From Plantago elongata (Eukaryota; Streptophyta; Magnoliopsida; Lamiales; Plantaginaceae), in the NCBI GenBank assembly GCA_036897095.1, contig JAYMSP010000897.1, positions 1-39,315 of the forward strand: a stretch of 39,315 bases of DNA. Reading direction: 5' to 3'. Below, piece by piece: positions 1-14,082 of the stretch; the first letter of the stretch is position 1, and each line of letters starts with the position of its first letter. Below the pieces are notes generated by a model. It was not told the origin of the DNA. It saw nothing but the letters and a program-made list of their open reading frames with translations, and ran no database searches. Both the position numbers and the translations under genes were made by a program.

Positions 1-157
1 ACATACTTGGGTTCGGATAGGACTATCCGGAAAGGCCGTTCTAAGCCAAAAAAGGTGCGACAAAACACAAGACAAAACTTTTAAACATATAAAGAAAAAA
101 CTTGTCCGGAGTAGCAAAAGTTGGCCTATTACAAGTTTAACGGGGCATACCCCGCCT

Positions 158-643
158 TCACCAGTCCACATCATTCGTGATGGACTCATCTGTCTCCAAA
201 TAAGCATCCGGACCTGCTCCTGCCACCTCCGCCATCCGAGCGAGCCATCTTCTCCAGGCCTCCCTCTTAGGCTTCTTCCGTGCCGCAGTGTGCGAGCGAG
301 TGATCCTGCGGCCAATCTCCTTTAGCTCCCACGGGTCCTTCTTTGGGCACGACAGTTCACACAAGTTTGGATCCAAAATAATCGGATCCGTCGAAGTCCC
401 TTCGCCCGGATACGCAGGAGAGTGCCAAACCCCGCAGTCACAATTTATCAAGTCTCGACACCCCTGATACCCGGTGAAGATAGGAGCCTCGAACGGATGA
501 GGATCTGGATTAGGGGTCTCGAGAGGGACATGATCCGGATTAGGGGCATCGAGAGGGATTGGATCCTGATTAGGGGCCTCGAGTGGGACAGAATTCGGGT
601 TAACAGCCGGAAGGGGAGTAGCATGACGAACATTATATTCATC
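158..643 (-). CDS. Antisense ORF in the 3' region of the retroelement (possible aORF, no ATG)
   Basis: An open frame of 162 codons runs on the minus strand from 643 to a stop at 158-160. It lacks an ATG near its start: a stop at 644-646 precedes it, and this stop overlaps a potential splice acceptor (attattag, then gat gaa tat). The N-terminal part holds a repeated decapeptide of the type PNPDxVPLEA, encoded by the 30-bp tandem repeat. The C-terminal part is rich in Arg/Lys (ITRSHTAARKKPKREAWRRW). I recognise no domain. Upstream on the same strand are a TATA box (851-857) and a plausible leader intron (689-775), so the unit looks like a decayed or spliced gene with its own promoter. A translated ATG-initiated product is not shown. 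The next ATG frame (starting near 642) gives a different, shorter peptide. Confidence 0.4.
   Translation of the reverse strand, partial: DEYNVRHATPLPAVNPNSVPLEAPNQDPIPLDAPNPDHVPLETPNPDPHPFEAPIFTGYQGCRDLINCDCGVWHSPAYPGEGTSTDPIILDPNLCELSCPKKDPWELKEIGRRITRSHTAARKKPKREAWRRWLARMAEVAGAGPDAYLETDESITNDVDW
484..604. repeat. 30-bp tandem repeat, three full units
   Basis: Units start at 507, 537 and 567 with the core GGATTAGGGG.CTCGAGAGGGA. Partial, more diverged units flank them (484-506 and 597-604). The period is a multiple of three, so on the minus strand it encodes a 10-residue repeat inside the antisense ORF. Confidence 0.75.
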
Positions 644-688
644 CTAATAATGTGCCTAGCGTGAAGGACCGGATTGACTCTTCGACAT

Positions 689-775
689 CTTGCATGGCAA
701 CAATCGAAAATAAGATACATAAGACCCGAAGAGTAAAATGATTCGAAGTCACAACACAAGAGAAGCGAAACTTAC
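689..775 (-). other. Possible leader intron of the antisense unit
   Basis: On the minus strand the sequence GCGAG|GTAAGTTT at 776/775 is a near-consensus splice donor. CATGCAAG at 694-689 is a usable acceptor, giving an 87-bp AT-rich intron. An alternative acceptor lies at 644-645, directly before the open frame. No transcript evidence is available. Confidence 0.35.
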
Positions 776-850
776 CTCGCGTAACTTTCCTTCACCTCGG
801 ATGGGTTAAAACTTCGGGGAACAGTGGTGAAAATGAAAATAATAGCCCCT

Positions 851-857
851 ATTTATA
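851..857 (-). promoter_or_regulatory. TATA box of the antisense unit
   Basis: The minus strand reads CCTATAAATAGGGG here. A start about 25-30 bp downstream would fall near 822-828, just before the possible leader exon that ends at 776. It is similar in form to the LTR TATA box on the other strand (1821-1827). Confidence 0.45.
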
Positions 858-1305
858 GGAGGATAATTTGGGCAGCACAAGCATTTATTGTTTTTCACCT
901 GTTCATATCCACTGCTGATATGTTTGATCCAACGATCACAATACAACTAAGAAGACGAAAAGACGCAATTAGCCACCCGAGCGTCGCCTCGGACAAGGGT
1001 ACACCATACAAACAATCACTCAGGATGTCTCCACATCCAGATGATGGATACATCATTTCGGATATGATCAGGTTCAGACGTTCGAGAAATATCTCTCAAA
1101 TAAACATACTCCTTTCTCGAAGTTACAATCCGCAGTCTATCGCCTCGGATTGTAAGAAAAAGGAGGGGGGGAGAGATACTCAAAAGGACTGCAAGGACCA
1201 TTAGACCCGGATTTCTTTTTCTCATGGAACGGATTGAACAAAAGACTTCTCCTTTTATAGTTACAACTATCTTTTACTAAGATACTTGGAAACTAGGGGG
1301 ACATA

Positions 1306-2132
1306 TGTTGATACGGAAATATGTCCAATCCGTTATTTGGACGTTTCGTAAATAGATCCTAAGACATCACGATATTACAAGGACAAGACCCCGTGGATCC
1401 GAGCCTACGACCATCTGAGGTCAAGCTTGGTCAAAACGTACGAGAATACCGTAATATGGATATCTGGACCAAAACGTTACATCCGAGGGGAACTAGGTCC
1501 GGACCACAACTATGAATACATCTGAACCTAAAGAGAACCAAGTGTGACAAATCATAGCACGTCAGTAGCGGAGGGCACAATCAGTTCCGGACGTTTAGAT
1601 CCACAACACTATCTTCGGATGTCTTCTCGATCAAGAGGACGAATGTGCCCTCAAATATCCTACAAAATGACTGATCTAGCCTTGAGGCCCAAAAGCTATA
1701 TGGGTTATGACAATCATATGACCCATGGGCTTAATTAAGCTCTATTGGTTTATTCTTAGACTAACACTTGGCACAACCCAACAGGTCCAACCCTTCCAAC
1801 CCTAAATGGGAATTAATCTCTATAAATAGGGAGCACTTCTCAATGTAAAAAAAAAACAAGCTCACTTGATCTTCTCACTCCATTATATGCTTTTCACCTT
1901 TAATTATACAGAGTCGACTCATCACTATCGAGTAAAGTCTCTCATCCAGCTTAATCCAAGGCAAGCAGAATCTAAAGGTTTTAAACCCCCCCCCCCCCTT
2001 TCCAGTCACGTGTGCATGATCGGATCTAGGAATTCGAGTTCGAGGCTGGAGTTTATGTCATCCGAGATCTCTCAAGTTTAAAGAGTTAGTTGATTTTTGT
2101 AATATCCGAGGGTTGGGGCTTTTACCTCAACA
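1306..2132 (+). repeat. 3' LTR (827 bp) of the gypsy-like element
   Basis: The segment is bounded by the short inverted repeat TGTTGA / TCAACA. It contains a TATA box (TATAAAT at 1821-1827) followed by an A-run (about 1847-1858). The expected U3-R-U5 order fits a start of transcription near 1850. A 13-base C-run (1986-1998) lies in the presumed U5. The flanking pentamers (acata before, atcag after) differ, as expected for one LTR of a full element rather than a solo LTR. Only one copy is in the window, so LTR-LTR identity and age cannot be estimated. Confidence 0.55.
1821..1828 (+). promoter_or_regulatory. TATA box inside the LTR
   Basis: TCTATAAATAGGGAGC is a strong plant TATA box placed about two thirds of the way into the LTR. 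It would drive plus-strand transcription of the element. Confidence 0.5.
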
Positions 2133-4319
2133 ATCAGGTTCTACCGTACTCGACATGTTAAATAGTAACAAATACATGTTTTTAAAAATATTGTATACCT
2201 ATAAATCGAACAAATATTAAATACAAAAGTATACAACACAATCAATATAGTTGGTTCCTAACGATCTCCACGGTGGTATGTGGTCACCCCACCCCACCAC
2301 GCGTACAATTTTCAAACATAGTTTCACATGTTACAGTCATTTTTTTCACCACCCAACCCATATAGAGATCAAGAAAAGAGAGTTTCTCCCATCTAAAGAG
2401 TACTCCCTCCACCCCGGAGAAGCGTGCAGTTTTATGTGAAAAGTTATGTAATGATAAAATATACTATAAAATGTGTGAAGAAGTATATTGTTAGTGGCAA
2501 AATGTGTAATTCGGGTGTAATATGTAGATTGTTTATCATTTTTTGAGTGTGGGGCAGTTTCTTTTTTTAGTAATGTGTAAAGTTATGTGGGACGGCTAAA
2601 AACGACAAATGTATATAGTTCTACGGGACATTGAGAGTATCTTTAGAAGCCTACCCCCTCCCCCAATTCCATCAACCACCGCAGTGGTATTTGGTGACCC
2701 CGCCACACACAAAATTTTACAAACACAATTCACATCTTAAGTTTTTTTATGAGAAAATTGAAAAGAACTTCCCGTCAAGACATTATCTGCCAGATCCCCC
2801 CCCACCCCTCTCCCCCCCACTAAACAAAAATCCAATACCTTATCAGTTCGGTCTAGCCCAAGACAGTTCCCCCCCCCCCCCCTTCCGCCTCCTAAACAAA
2901 ATTGCCGCTATGCATCAAGAAAGTACAGATCGAAGAGAGTATATGTCAGATTCCATCCACTTTTTTCCTCACTCGCGCACGTATCGTCCGGTAGACTTCA
3001 CAGTAGGTCATCCACTATAACCTTGCTCCAGAACAAACACGCTTAACTTTGGAGTTCTTATGGAAGAATTTTCCAGAAAAAAAGATATATCTTGTTTGTA
3101 TGAGTAGAGTTTTCAATCCAAACTATCTAAAACTTCGGGACATTACATGCACCACCTCTTTAATTGGACCACGTCCCTATCGAATGCCCCTTGCCCAAAC
3201 CAATATTCTCCATCCTTGTGGGTTTTGGGTTGGCTTGGTTTGACTTTGATACTTTACTAAATCCCATCCATTTGTGGGTGACACCTGACCTATCGGGACA
3301 TCACAATTACTCATAGACTCCTATCGAGTAATATGTTGGTCCATTACTATACATTTTGTTCTCACTCGTGTGCACTCTAAAAAAATTTCTATAGTAGATC
3401 GCCCATCATAAGATTGATTCAGGACAAGTAAGCTTGTCTTTGAAGTTATTATGGATGAATTCCGAAATGAAAGGTGTACCTTAGGGGGCGAGGGACATTT
3501 AATATCTTTAAGTTTATTTAAACGTATCTTAAACTTTAGGTCATTACATTTGTAATGCTCCGTTCCTAGCAAGTTGAGGCCCGACTCTTAGGGCCGGCTA
3601 GATCACTCATTGGTTGTGTTTCGGGTGTTATGCTAGGCCCCTTGTACCAAAACATGACCATTCTTGCATTTTCTCTTAACTCATGCGCATACTAGGAACT
3701 TCGAACGCCTATAATGAGATTACTCTAGAGTTAGAATATTCAATTCTTTGAATTGGTTTGACATTCAAATTGAGTTTTCAAGTGGGAGTGATCTTATTAG
3801 AGTGGATTTCAATTCACATTGGATTCCCGGAGTAAGAATTATCTCATTGTTATGGTTGATTTTATCCTTTAAATTGAGATTATAAGTTGAAATTATTTAT
3901 TTATTGGAGTTTGTTTCCCATACAATATGGTTTACTCTTTGAATATAGTTCTCGAATTTGAATAATTCAATTTTTAGAGTTGAGTTGACCTTGAAATTTA
4001 GAATTATATTAATATAGTTGAATTTACACTTCAAATTAGATATCAAGTTTGAATTATCATGTTCATTATATTGTTTTACATTCTGGTTTGAGTTTGCACG
4101 TTGAAATTACACACACAAAAATTATTTTTTCAACAAATATAATTCATGTTACAGTTTTCTTTTATCAACGTTGCACCTCACCCCCCATTCCAAATCAAGA
4201 AGTACAAAGAAGAACGAAGATAGTTTTCCACCACACCACATCATAAAAGTCTTTAATACTCAAGCAAATTCAATATAATACGGTTTAATAAAGCCAATGT
4301 AACACTACCCATGGTCTGC
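2133..4319. other. Intergenic repeat-derived DNA: C-runs, diverged direct repeats, one MITE
   Basis: No supported gene. Two stretches match each other imperfectly: about 2262-2345 and 2664-2745 (both have GGTGGTAT/AGTGGTAT, then GTGACCCC/GTCACCCC, then an AATTTT..CAAACA block). A second pair matches around 2970-3090 and 3360-3460 (CTCACTCG, TAGTAG/GTAG, TAAC/TAAG, then an AGTT.TTATGGA block). Long C-runs lie at 2796-2817 and 2869-2882. The block with CGCTTAACTTTGGAGTTCTT (about 3040-3060) resembles a dispersed plant repeat, but I cannot name it. From 3660 onward the DNA is AT-rich, with many GAGTT/TTGAATT words. Confidence 0.5.
2401..2640. mobile_element. Degenerate Stowaway-like MITE
   Basis: The left end reads TACTCCCTCCACCCCGG. 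The right end, read on the other strand, is ATACTCTCAATGTCCCG. This is the usual TA + CTCCCTCCGTCCC-type terminus of plant Tc1/mariner-derived Stowaway elements in decayed form. The 240-bp length and AT-rich interior without coding capacity fit. TA dinucleotides sit at both ends. Confidence 0.45.
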
Positions 4320-4327
4320 TCATATGA

Positions 4328-4880
4328 TCTGGATCCGTATCTTCGGTCCGGTTATCCGCATTTACAGATCGTCTATCCGATCCATTGGCTAATGGATATA
4401 GTTTTCGCCTATCCGTTATGAACGGATAAAATGGATAAATCCGTCACATTTCCCACATACATACAAATATATCCTAAAATAGAATTCCAAATCTTGAAGT
4501 TTGAACTCTTCAATTGCTAGAGACTTGGAGTTTTATTTATTTTACGTCTATTTGCATGTAATTTAGATATTTGATTGGTGAGAAATGTATTATGATAATT
4601 GAATTGCATAGTTTGATTTCGAACTTTTAATGTGTACTTCAAACATTTGAACCTGCTATGTTATTTGGTGCTATACTCTGAATTATATCGTTTTATTGGT
4701 CATTTAAATGTTCAATTGGCGTGAAAAATAGTTTTTTATAATATTAAATTTTGTAGATAACGGATATAAGGTGAATTTCCGTCAACCGACCTATCCTGAA
4801 TGAATCGGATAACGGATAGACATTGTGGTCATTCGTTTGACCTTCATATCCAATCAAACGGATCAAATATGATCCATATA
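4328..4880. mobile_element. TATCCG-rich element with clustered subterminal repeats (non-autonomous DNA transposon?)
   Basis: About 550 bp with an AT-rich core. TATCCG or its complement CGGATA clusters at both sides: TATCCG at about 4353, 4373 and 4409, CGGATA at about 4423, and CGGATA at about 4759, 4806 and 4814. The left cluster is mostly in one orientation and the right cluster in the opposite one, giving subterminal inverted repeats. Such clusters are a feature of hAT- and CACTA-type non-autonomous elements, where transposase binds. No clear terminal repeat or target duplication could be fixed, so the family is open. Confidence 0.4.
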
Positions 4881-7100
4881 TCTGTTGCGTAGCCCCAGAC
4901 TACTCCCTCCCCCCACATTGTAAGAACATCTCCTTGTAAACAGCCTTACTGGTGACTTTCGAGTTAGACTTATTACAGTCATACAGTTGAGTTTATCCTA
5001 ACAATTTAGCTTTTAAATGGAAATGATCTAATTAGTTAAGTTGGTTACATTAGAATTGAGTCCATCAATTAGGAGTATCCCTCCATTATAAAGTATTGTC
5101 AACATATAGTATGGTTTGTTTTTAAAATATAGTTCTCAATCTGTAATTATCAAATCTTAGAGTTTGATTACCCTCTAAACTGAGTTCTCAAATAGAATTA
5201 TTACACTTTTAAAGTATTTCTCCATATAACGTGGTTTACACTTTATTAGAGTTTTCAGGTCTGACTGTTATGAGATTCTGGTGGTTGAGAAGTCATAGAA
5301 GCAAAATGAACTTTGAAATTGCAAATTGCATTACCAAAAATGGGCCATTTAATTTGTGCCAATGGGGAGTTTAGGGATGTCGGATTATAATGCCTTTATT
5401 ACCGCCACGGACCACAATCACCTTAAAGAAGTATATTAGTCCAGGTAGATGATCATGGATATGTAATAAGTCTAGTCCCGCTTTACAACTACTCCTCAAT
5501 CTCATATCAACATGTCGGAAAATATGAGAAATAAAATGCCAATAATTGGTACTTACCCTGCAAACTGCAAAATGCTAAAATTCATTCAATCTAGATTGCT
5601 CATATACGAACTCATTTAGTCAGATCACCCAAAATGCACTTGTAATTACCGATATGGGCAGGGTTCCATGTTCTTTTAATTTGATTTGAACTTCTATCTT
5701 ACTTGATACAATCATACAATACGTAAGGGTATATATATGTATATCACAATTAATAAAAACTGTTACAAAGTTGGCCAAACTGATATCCGAAGTCCAAACT
5801 TTAATGGAGTGTCTTTCTTTAGCCTCATGACAACTTCCTTGTATGAAATAAACTCAGGCTTCAGCAATAAGTCAGATTAAGATGAAAAGATATGTAGATC
5901 AGTAAATTAAAGCGATTGAAATTTAGAGTATTCACTATTGTGAGTGTTTCGGTACACATTAATAAAATTTACATACAACACCATCATATGCATGAAAAAA
6001 TTTGTATTTAGTGCGTGGAATACATTGATTATATACAGATTACCTCCGGTTGATTGTCCATTCGCCTTCATTTGCCTCTAAGTCATGCATTGTGTGATGG
6101 ATGTTTCATGGCGGATGATGCTGGATGATATTTCTGGCTGCCGGATTTAATATTTTCGGTACTGTAGTCTCGCAAATTGTGGTGTGCATAGTGATGGTGT
6201 ATTGGTGTTAATAAATGAAATACATCCTATTAATATGGGATTTTCTTTAGATTATTTATATTAATTTAAATAATTTTGTTAAGATTTGATGACTTAGTTA
6301 AGAGTCGACTTTTGTATTCTATATGATTCTCTCTTTAAAAAATTGTGCTACCCCTGATTTTATTTTCTGCGTTTGCCCCTGATCAATCGGTGTAAAAAAT
6401 GTGATCAACCCCCAAACCCATGTAAAACTCCTACCAATCACACCTAAGGTTCGAACTTTATCCAGACGTTTGGCATACAACTTTAACCTGACTTTTAAAG
6501 TGAATTTCAACCGACAATATTGTTCTTAGTCGTTTGCCAACAATCTTTATATACGTTTTTATTTTACAGTCGAAGAAGGTACATTTTATCATATTTTCAT
6601 ATTTATCATTTACTATAAGTTTTTATACTATATAACTACACGTTAAAATATAAGGTATAAAATACTTCGTAGGAAGTAGTATAATGTTTGTAAATACCCA
6701 AATCCAAAGACGTGATTTGTGAGTGTGCCTATGACAGTCGAAAGTTGATAGTTGGTTCTACCATTAGTTGGAGCAACTTAAACTTATTCTACATATTCAT
6801 AGAGTGCATACATTCGCGTAGATTTTATGCGTGTTTGTCGTGTTATTTTATATTATAAACGCAAAAGATTTATTGTTGCATGCGACAATAGTTTAGACAA
6901 GACTTAGCGAATGCATTAGGTTACCCGATTATCATCCCTTCAATTCTGTTTCCGCCAATAATTCTGCTAGGTTTACCAACTACAAATCATCCAGATAGTA
7001 CACTTCATTTTTGTACTTGTTAGCATTACCACCCCCGTGGGGGAGTCGGAGTTGGGCCTACTGTCCATACGAACACCATATTATGCATCGGAGTTAGGAT
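4881..7100. other. AT-rich intergenic DNA, no gene seen
   Basis: Another decayed TACTCCCTCC-type terminus occurs near 4903. Two diverged copies of a block seen near 3930 (ATAT.GTATGGTTT..., then TATAGTTCTC) occur near 5110 and 5225. The rest has stops in all frames and no recognisable protein, RNA gene or structured repeat. The last part, about 7020-7100, is slightly more GC-rich but also shows nothing I can name. Confidence 0.5.
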
Positions 7101-7712
7101 CATTGGTGTAGTATCTTATTCAGCTTATAGTTCATGAAATGCATAAGCAACATGAAAAACAAACTAGCACTCTTGCAACAAAGAGAGTTTTCAAAAGCTC
7201 TCAAACTAGCACTCTTTATCTCAATATTAAGAGAAGTTTTCATCCAATCCATATGCATAGTATATATACATCCAGCTGACCAAAAAAGCCTTGTGCAAAA
7301 GCCAGAAAGTTTTCAAGTAAAAGAGCCAAAAGAGATACATGTGCTGAAGAAATACACACTTTTCATCGACGCTTTACAAATTACAACCGACTTAACATAT
7401 CTCCTAACAACAAGCGGATAGATTACTTTGACAGTAACATCATATAATTTACAGAGGAAACCAAAACACCTCTTGTTGCTATGAGGGCTGTTGACAAACT
7501 CTACATTCCACATGTGTTAGCATGTTGTAATGCACCCGTGCCCTAACTCTTAACTACTCTGATTGTGGAACAAAATAGATATAATAAAAAGCCTTAGGAC
7601 ACGAGCATATGATTATATGAGAAAGAACCGTAGAAGATGCAAAACCTTTAAGCCGAATGCAGGATGAAATTTTCAGATGCTCTCGTCGCTTTTTTATATG
7701 AAGGCACAAGCT
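7101..7712 (-). other. Downstream flank and 3' UTR of the CDPK gene
   Basis: This stretch follows the CDPK stop codon on the minus strand. It has no convincing ORF. An open frame at 7134-7421 on the plus strand has no recognisable similarity or start context and is treated as chance. The 3' UTR is expected in the segment nearest 7712; the exact polyadenylation site cannot be fixed. Confidence 0.4.
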
Positions 7713-11664
<3,952 letters not shown>

Positions 11665-11684
11665 TTCTCAGGAGGGGTGGAAAA

Positions 11685-11889
11685 GGTACCAAATTGAGAC
11701 AAATTCAGACACCCCTTTTGGTTTCTTGGTGTCCAGAATCAAAAAGATTAGATTTTTAATCAAAAAGGCTGGATTATTACAGAAGATCAATGGATAAAAA
11801 GGGTACCTTTGGTACCAAATTCAGACACCCCTGTTGGTTTCTTGGTGTCCCGGATAGAAAAGATTGGATTTTTACAGAAGATCAATGGA
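11685..11889 (-). repeat. Imperfect direct duplication upstream of the CDPK start codon
   Basis: Copy 1 (11685-11794) and copy 2 (11811-11889) both start GGTACCAAATT and share ATTCAGACACCCC, then GGTTTCTTGGTGTCC, and both end ACAGAAGATCAATGGA. Copy 1 has about 30 extra bases: an AATTGAGACA insertion near its start and a TTTTTAATCAAAAAGGC segment in the middle. The pair lies 21 bp from the ATG, so it is in the leader or proximal promoter. Confidence 0.85.
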
Positions 11890-14082
11890 GATGATGGTCG
11901 AATAAGATATAAAAAAACATGGGTCAAGAAATGTGAAAGGGGAAATGCAGAAATTGGTGTTGTTATTGGAGGAAAGGTTAAAGCAGGTAAGAGGAAGAAG
12001 AGAGGAAGAAGAAGATGAAGGAGCTGGTGGTGGGCATGGTCAACGAGAGACGTTTTTTTCCATTTTTGTTTTGGTTTTTATTTCATATTGCTTCTGTGAT
12101 TTTGAGGTTTCCTTGGATATTCTTTTGTGTTCAGTTTTGTTGACTTGGAAAGGATGTCCTAGTAAAAAGATATGGCCAATCTTTGCTAAATTTGCTTTCC
12201 CTCTTGGTATATTTTGGGTCAGGGAGAGGTTTACGCGGTTTATATTTAGGGTGTAGTATGTATATATAAGAAAATAAGTCGATCAAATAAAAGTATTTTA
12301 TTCGAACACACGCTAACGTGTAATGTATTTATATATTTTTGAAATTATATGATATTGCTTTGAAATTACATGTAAATCAATCTTTCTCTTGGCTTGTGTT
12401 GTCATCTATGCTGACAAGCTATTTTAGTGGATAACTTGAGGGATATCTGGTTCTTGAATTAGAAGTACATTGTTTAATGCAGCTTGGCCAAAAAAATGGA
12501 ACAAGAATTGGCCCTCTGCCTTGTAGTAGTAGTTGTCAACCAAGGAAGAGCAAATAGAGGGTGAAATATGCAAATGGCTAATGACAACCATCAACAAGAA
12601 AACGGGGAGGTTAATTCAATGTTTATTAATTATTATTTTTATAAATTGTTTTCCACATTTTGAAGGTAAAGGAGAAACTTTTGTTATTCTGCTAAAAATG
12701 TTTAAAAAACAAATTTAATGTGTCATTTTTTATGTGTGAATCAGTTATAGTAGTGTTTTTAATTTGTATTGAGCATGTCCTATTCATACACTTTTATATT
12801 TTAAATTTTATTATTTTTGAATTCTGAAGATATCTTACATTAATAACGGATGTCAATAGAATTCGAATTTATAATTTAAATTGTATTTATGTTTGAGTAT
12901 GTATAGAGTAAGATAGAAGCAGTAACGAAATTACAGTCATAAAATTGCACTATTAAGTAGCGAGGTGTACATATGCTATTACATCAAATTAGCCAATTTT
13001 GTATCATCTAGTTGTCTTTAACCATGTCACCTCTATGCTACCTGTTTTGGTTAGTGCTTGGGCACATAATGATAAATTATAGATAATGAATTATGACTAC
13101 ACATAACAATTGAAAGACCAAGATAGATATGCGCAAAATGATTAGTATGTGTCTGCACTCAGACAACATAATTCTTTTTGTGTTCCATCAGATAATAAGC
13201 AAATGAACCTGTCAAATAAAACTTTTAAAAAGTCTATAACATGTTGAAAACATTTTTTACCTGAGAGGTTAGGCAAAATAGCTTAAGATAGTTTCATCCT
13301 TCTTCCTATACATGGGCTCTTTTGTGAGCTTTGTTTTTAAGAAATGATATGAATAATATGATCAAATTGTCTTGTGAATATTAAAATACAAAATAAAAAT
13401 GACAAAGAATGACAATGTTCGAATTATAGATAAAAGTAAGAAAATTAGTATAGTGTAATTCATGTTTTTTATATTTTCCGTTTGAACTTATTACAAGATG
13501 TATATAAAGAAATAAATGTACATTGATTATTAAAACGAGTAAGTATTTCACATAATCGATCTAAGTAACCTTATGAATTGAACTTGGTTAAGGTTCATTA
13601 CTTGGACTATGTTAAATTTTCCCCAAGGGTGACTTGAAAAGGTGATGGTATAGTTTCATCAATGTAACGGTTTTTTGGCAGCAACATTAATGAAATTGTG
13701 CAAGAAAAAGCCAATCAAAAGTAAGGTAGATATTAATTTACAATTAATGCGTGCCTTCTTATTTTCATTTAGTCGTCTATTTTTAGCATTAGTGTTGCTT
13801 TGTATCTTCAGGCTATAATAAGTCTTCCAAATCCAGAAACATGGGTCGTTAGTTGCTTGTCGTGTGATTTATTTCATGAGTAAAGCTTGGGTAATAACGT
13901 AACAAACCTAACAAAAAGATTTAAAAGTAAACTCATTTATTTGATGGTGGATTATATTAAGGCTTTTCTTTCATCATAAATGTAGCATTTCACACACTCT
14001 CGTGCATTATAAGCCATGAATTTTGAGGGATTTTGAGATTTTATGGGGCCATGTTAATTACATGGTGAAGTAATATGCTAGG
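11890..14082. other. CDPK upstream region and AT-rich intergenic DNA
   Basis: The first 350 bp should hold the CDPK promoter. A weak TATA-like AAATATAAA on the minus strand at about 12239-12247 is the only candidate I see. Purine-rich plus-strand sequence at 11987-12020 (GAGGAAGAAG words) would be a CT-rich leader tract on the CDPK strand. From about 12,300 on, the DNA is strongly AT-rich with no gene, RNA or recognisable transposon terminus. Confidence 0.45.

Larger units (their letters stand above)
1..2132 (+). mobile_element. 3' end of a Ty3/gypsy-like LTR retrotransposon (left-truncated by the window)
   Basis: What is seen: a purine-rich tract at about 1287-1303 (core AACTAGGGGGA) lies just before a segment that starts TGTTGA (1306) and ends TCAACA (2132). 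That is the layout of a polypurine tract followed by a 3' LTR on the plus strand. No primer-binding-site-like sequence follows 2132, so this is not a 5' LTR with its internal region to the right. The 1.3 kb before the LTR has no gag or pol reading frame. Instead it holds a gene-like unit on the opposite strand. Known of the family: Tat-lineage elements (Retand, Grande, RIRE2) carry additional, often antisense, ORFs between integrase and the 3' LTR. Assignment to that lineage is inference, because pol is outside the window. The target-site duplication should begin at 2133 (atcag) and would need the missing 5' flank for confirmation. Confidence 0.55.

Noticed and set aside
824..1204. 126-codon plus-strand ORF between the antisense unit and the LTR.
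   Set aside because: It overlaps the antisense promoter, has no protein-like pattern, and is not similar to gag or pol.
1306..2132. Reading the LTR as a 5' LTR with the element extending to the right.
   Set aside because: No primer-binding-site-like sequence follows the TCAACA end, no gag/pol is found to the right, and a purine tract lies on the left side.
2631..3020. 129-codon plus-strand ORF rich in Pro.
   Set aside because: The Pro content comes from C-runs and the frame crosses repeat boundaries.
7134..7421. 95-codon plus-strand ORF downstream of the CDPK.
   Set aside because: Low complexity (Lys, Ile, Leu), no motif, and it lies where the CDPK 3' region is expected.
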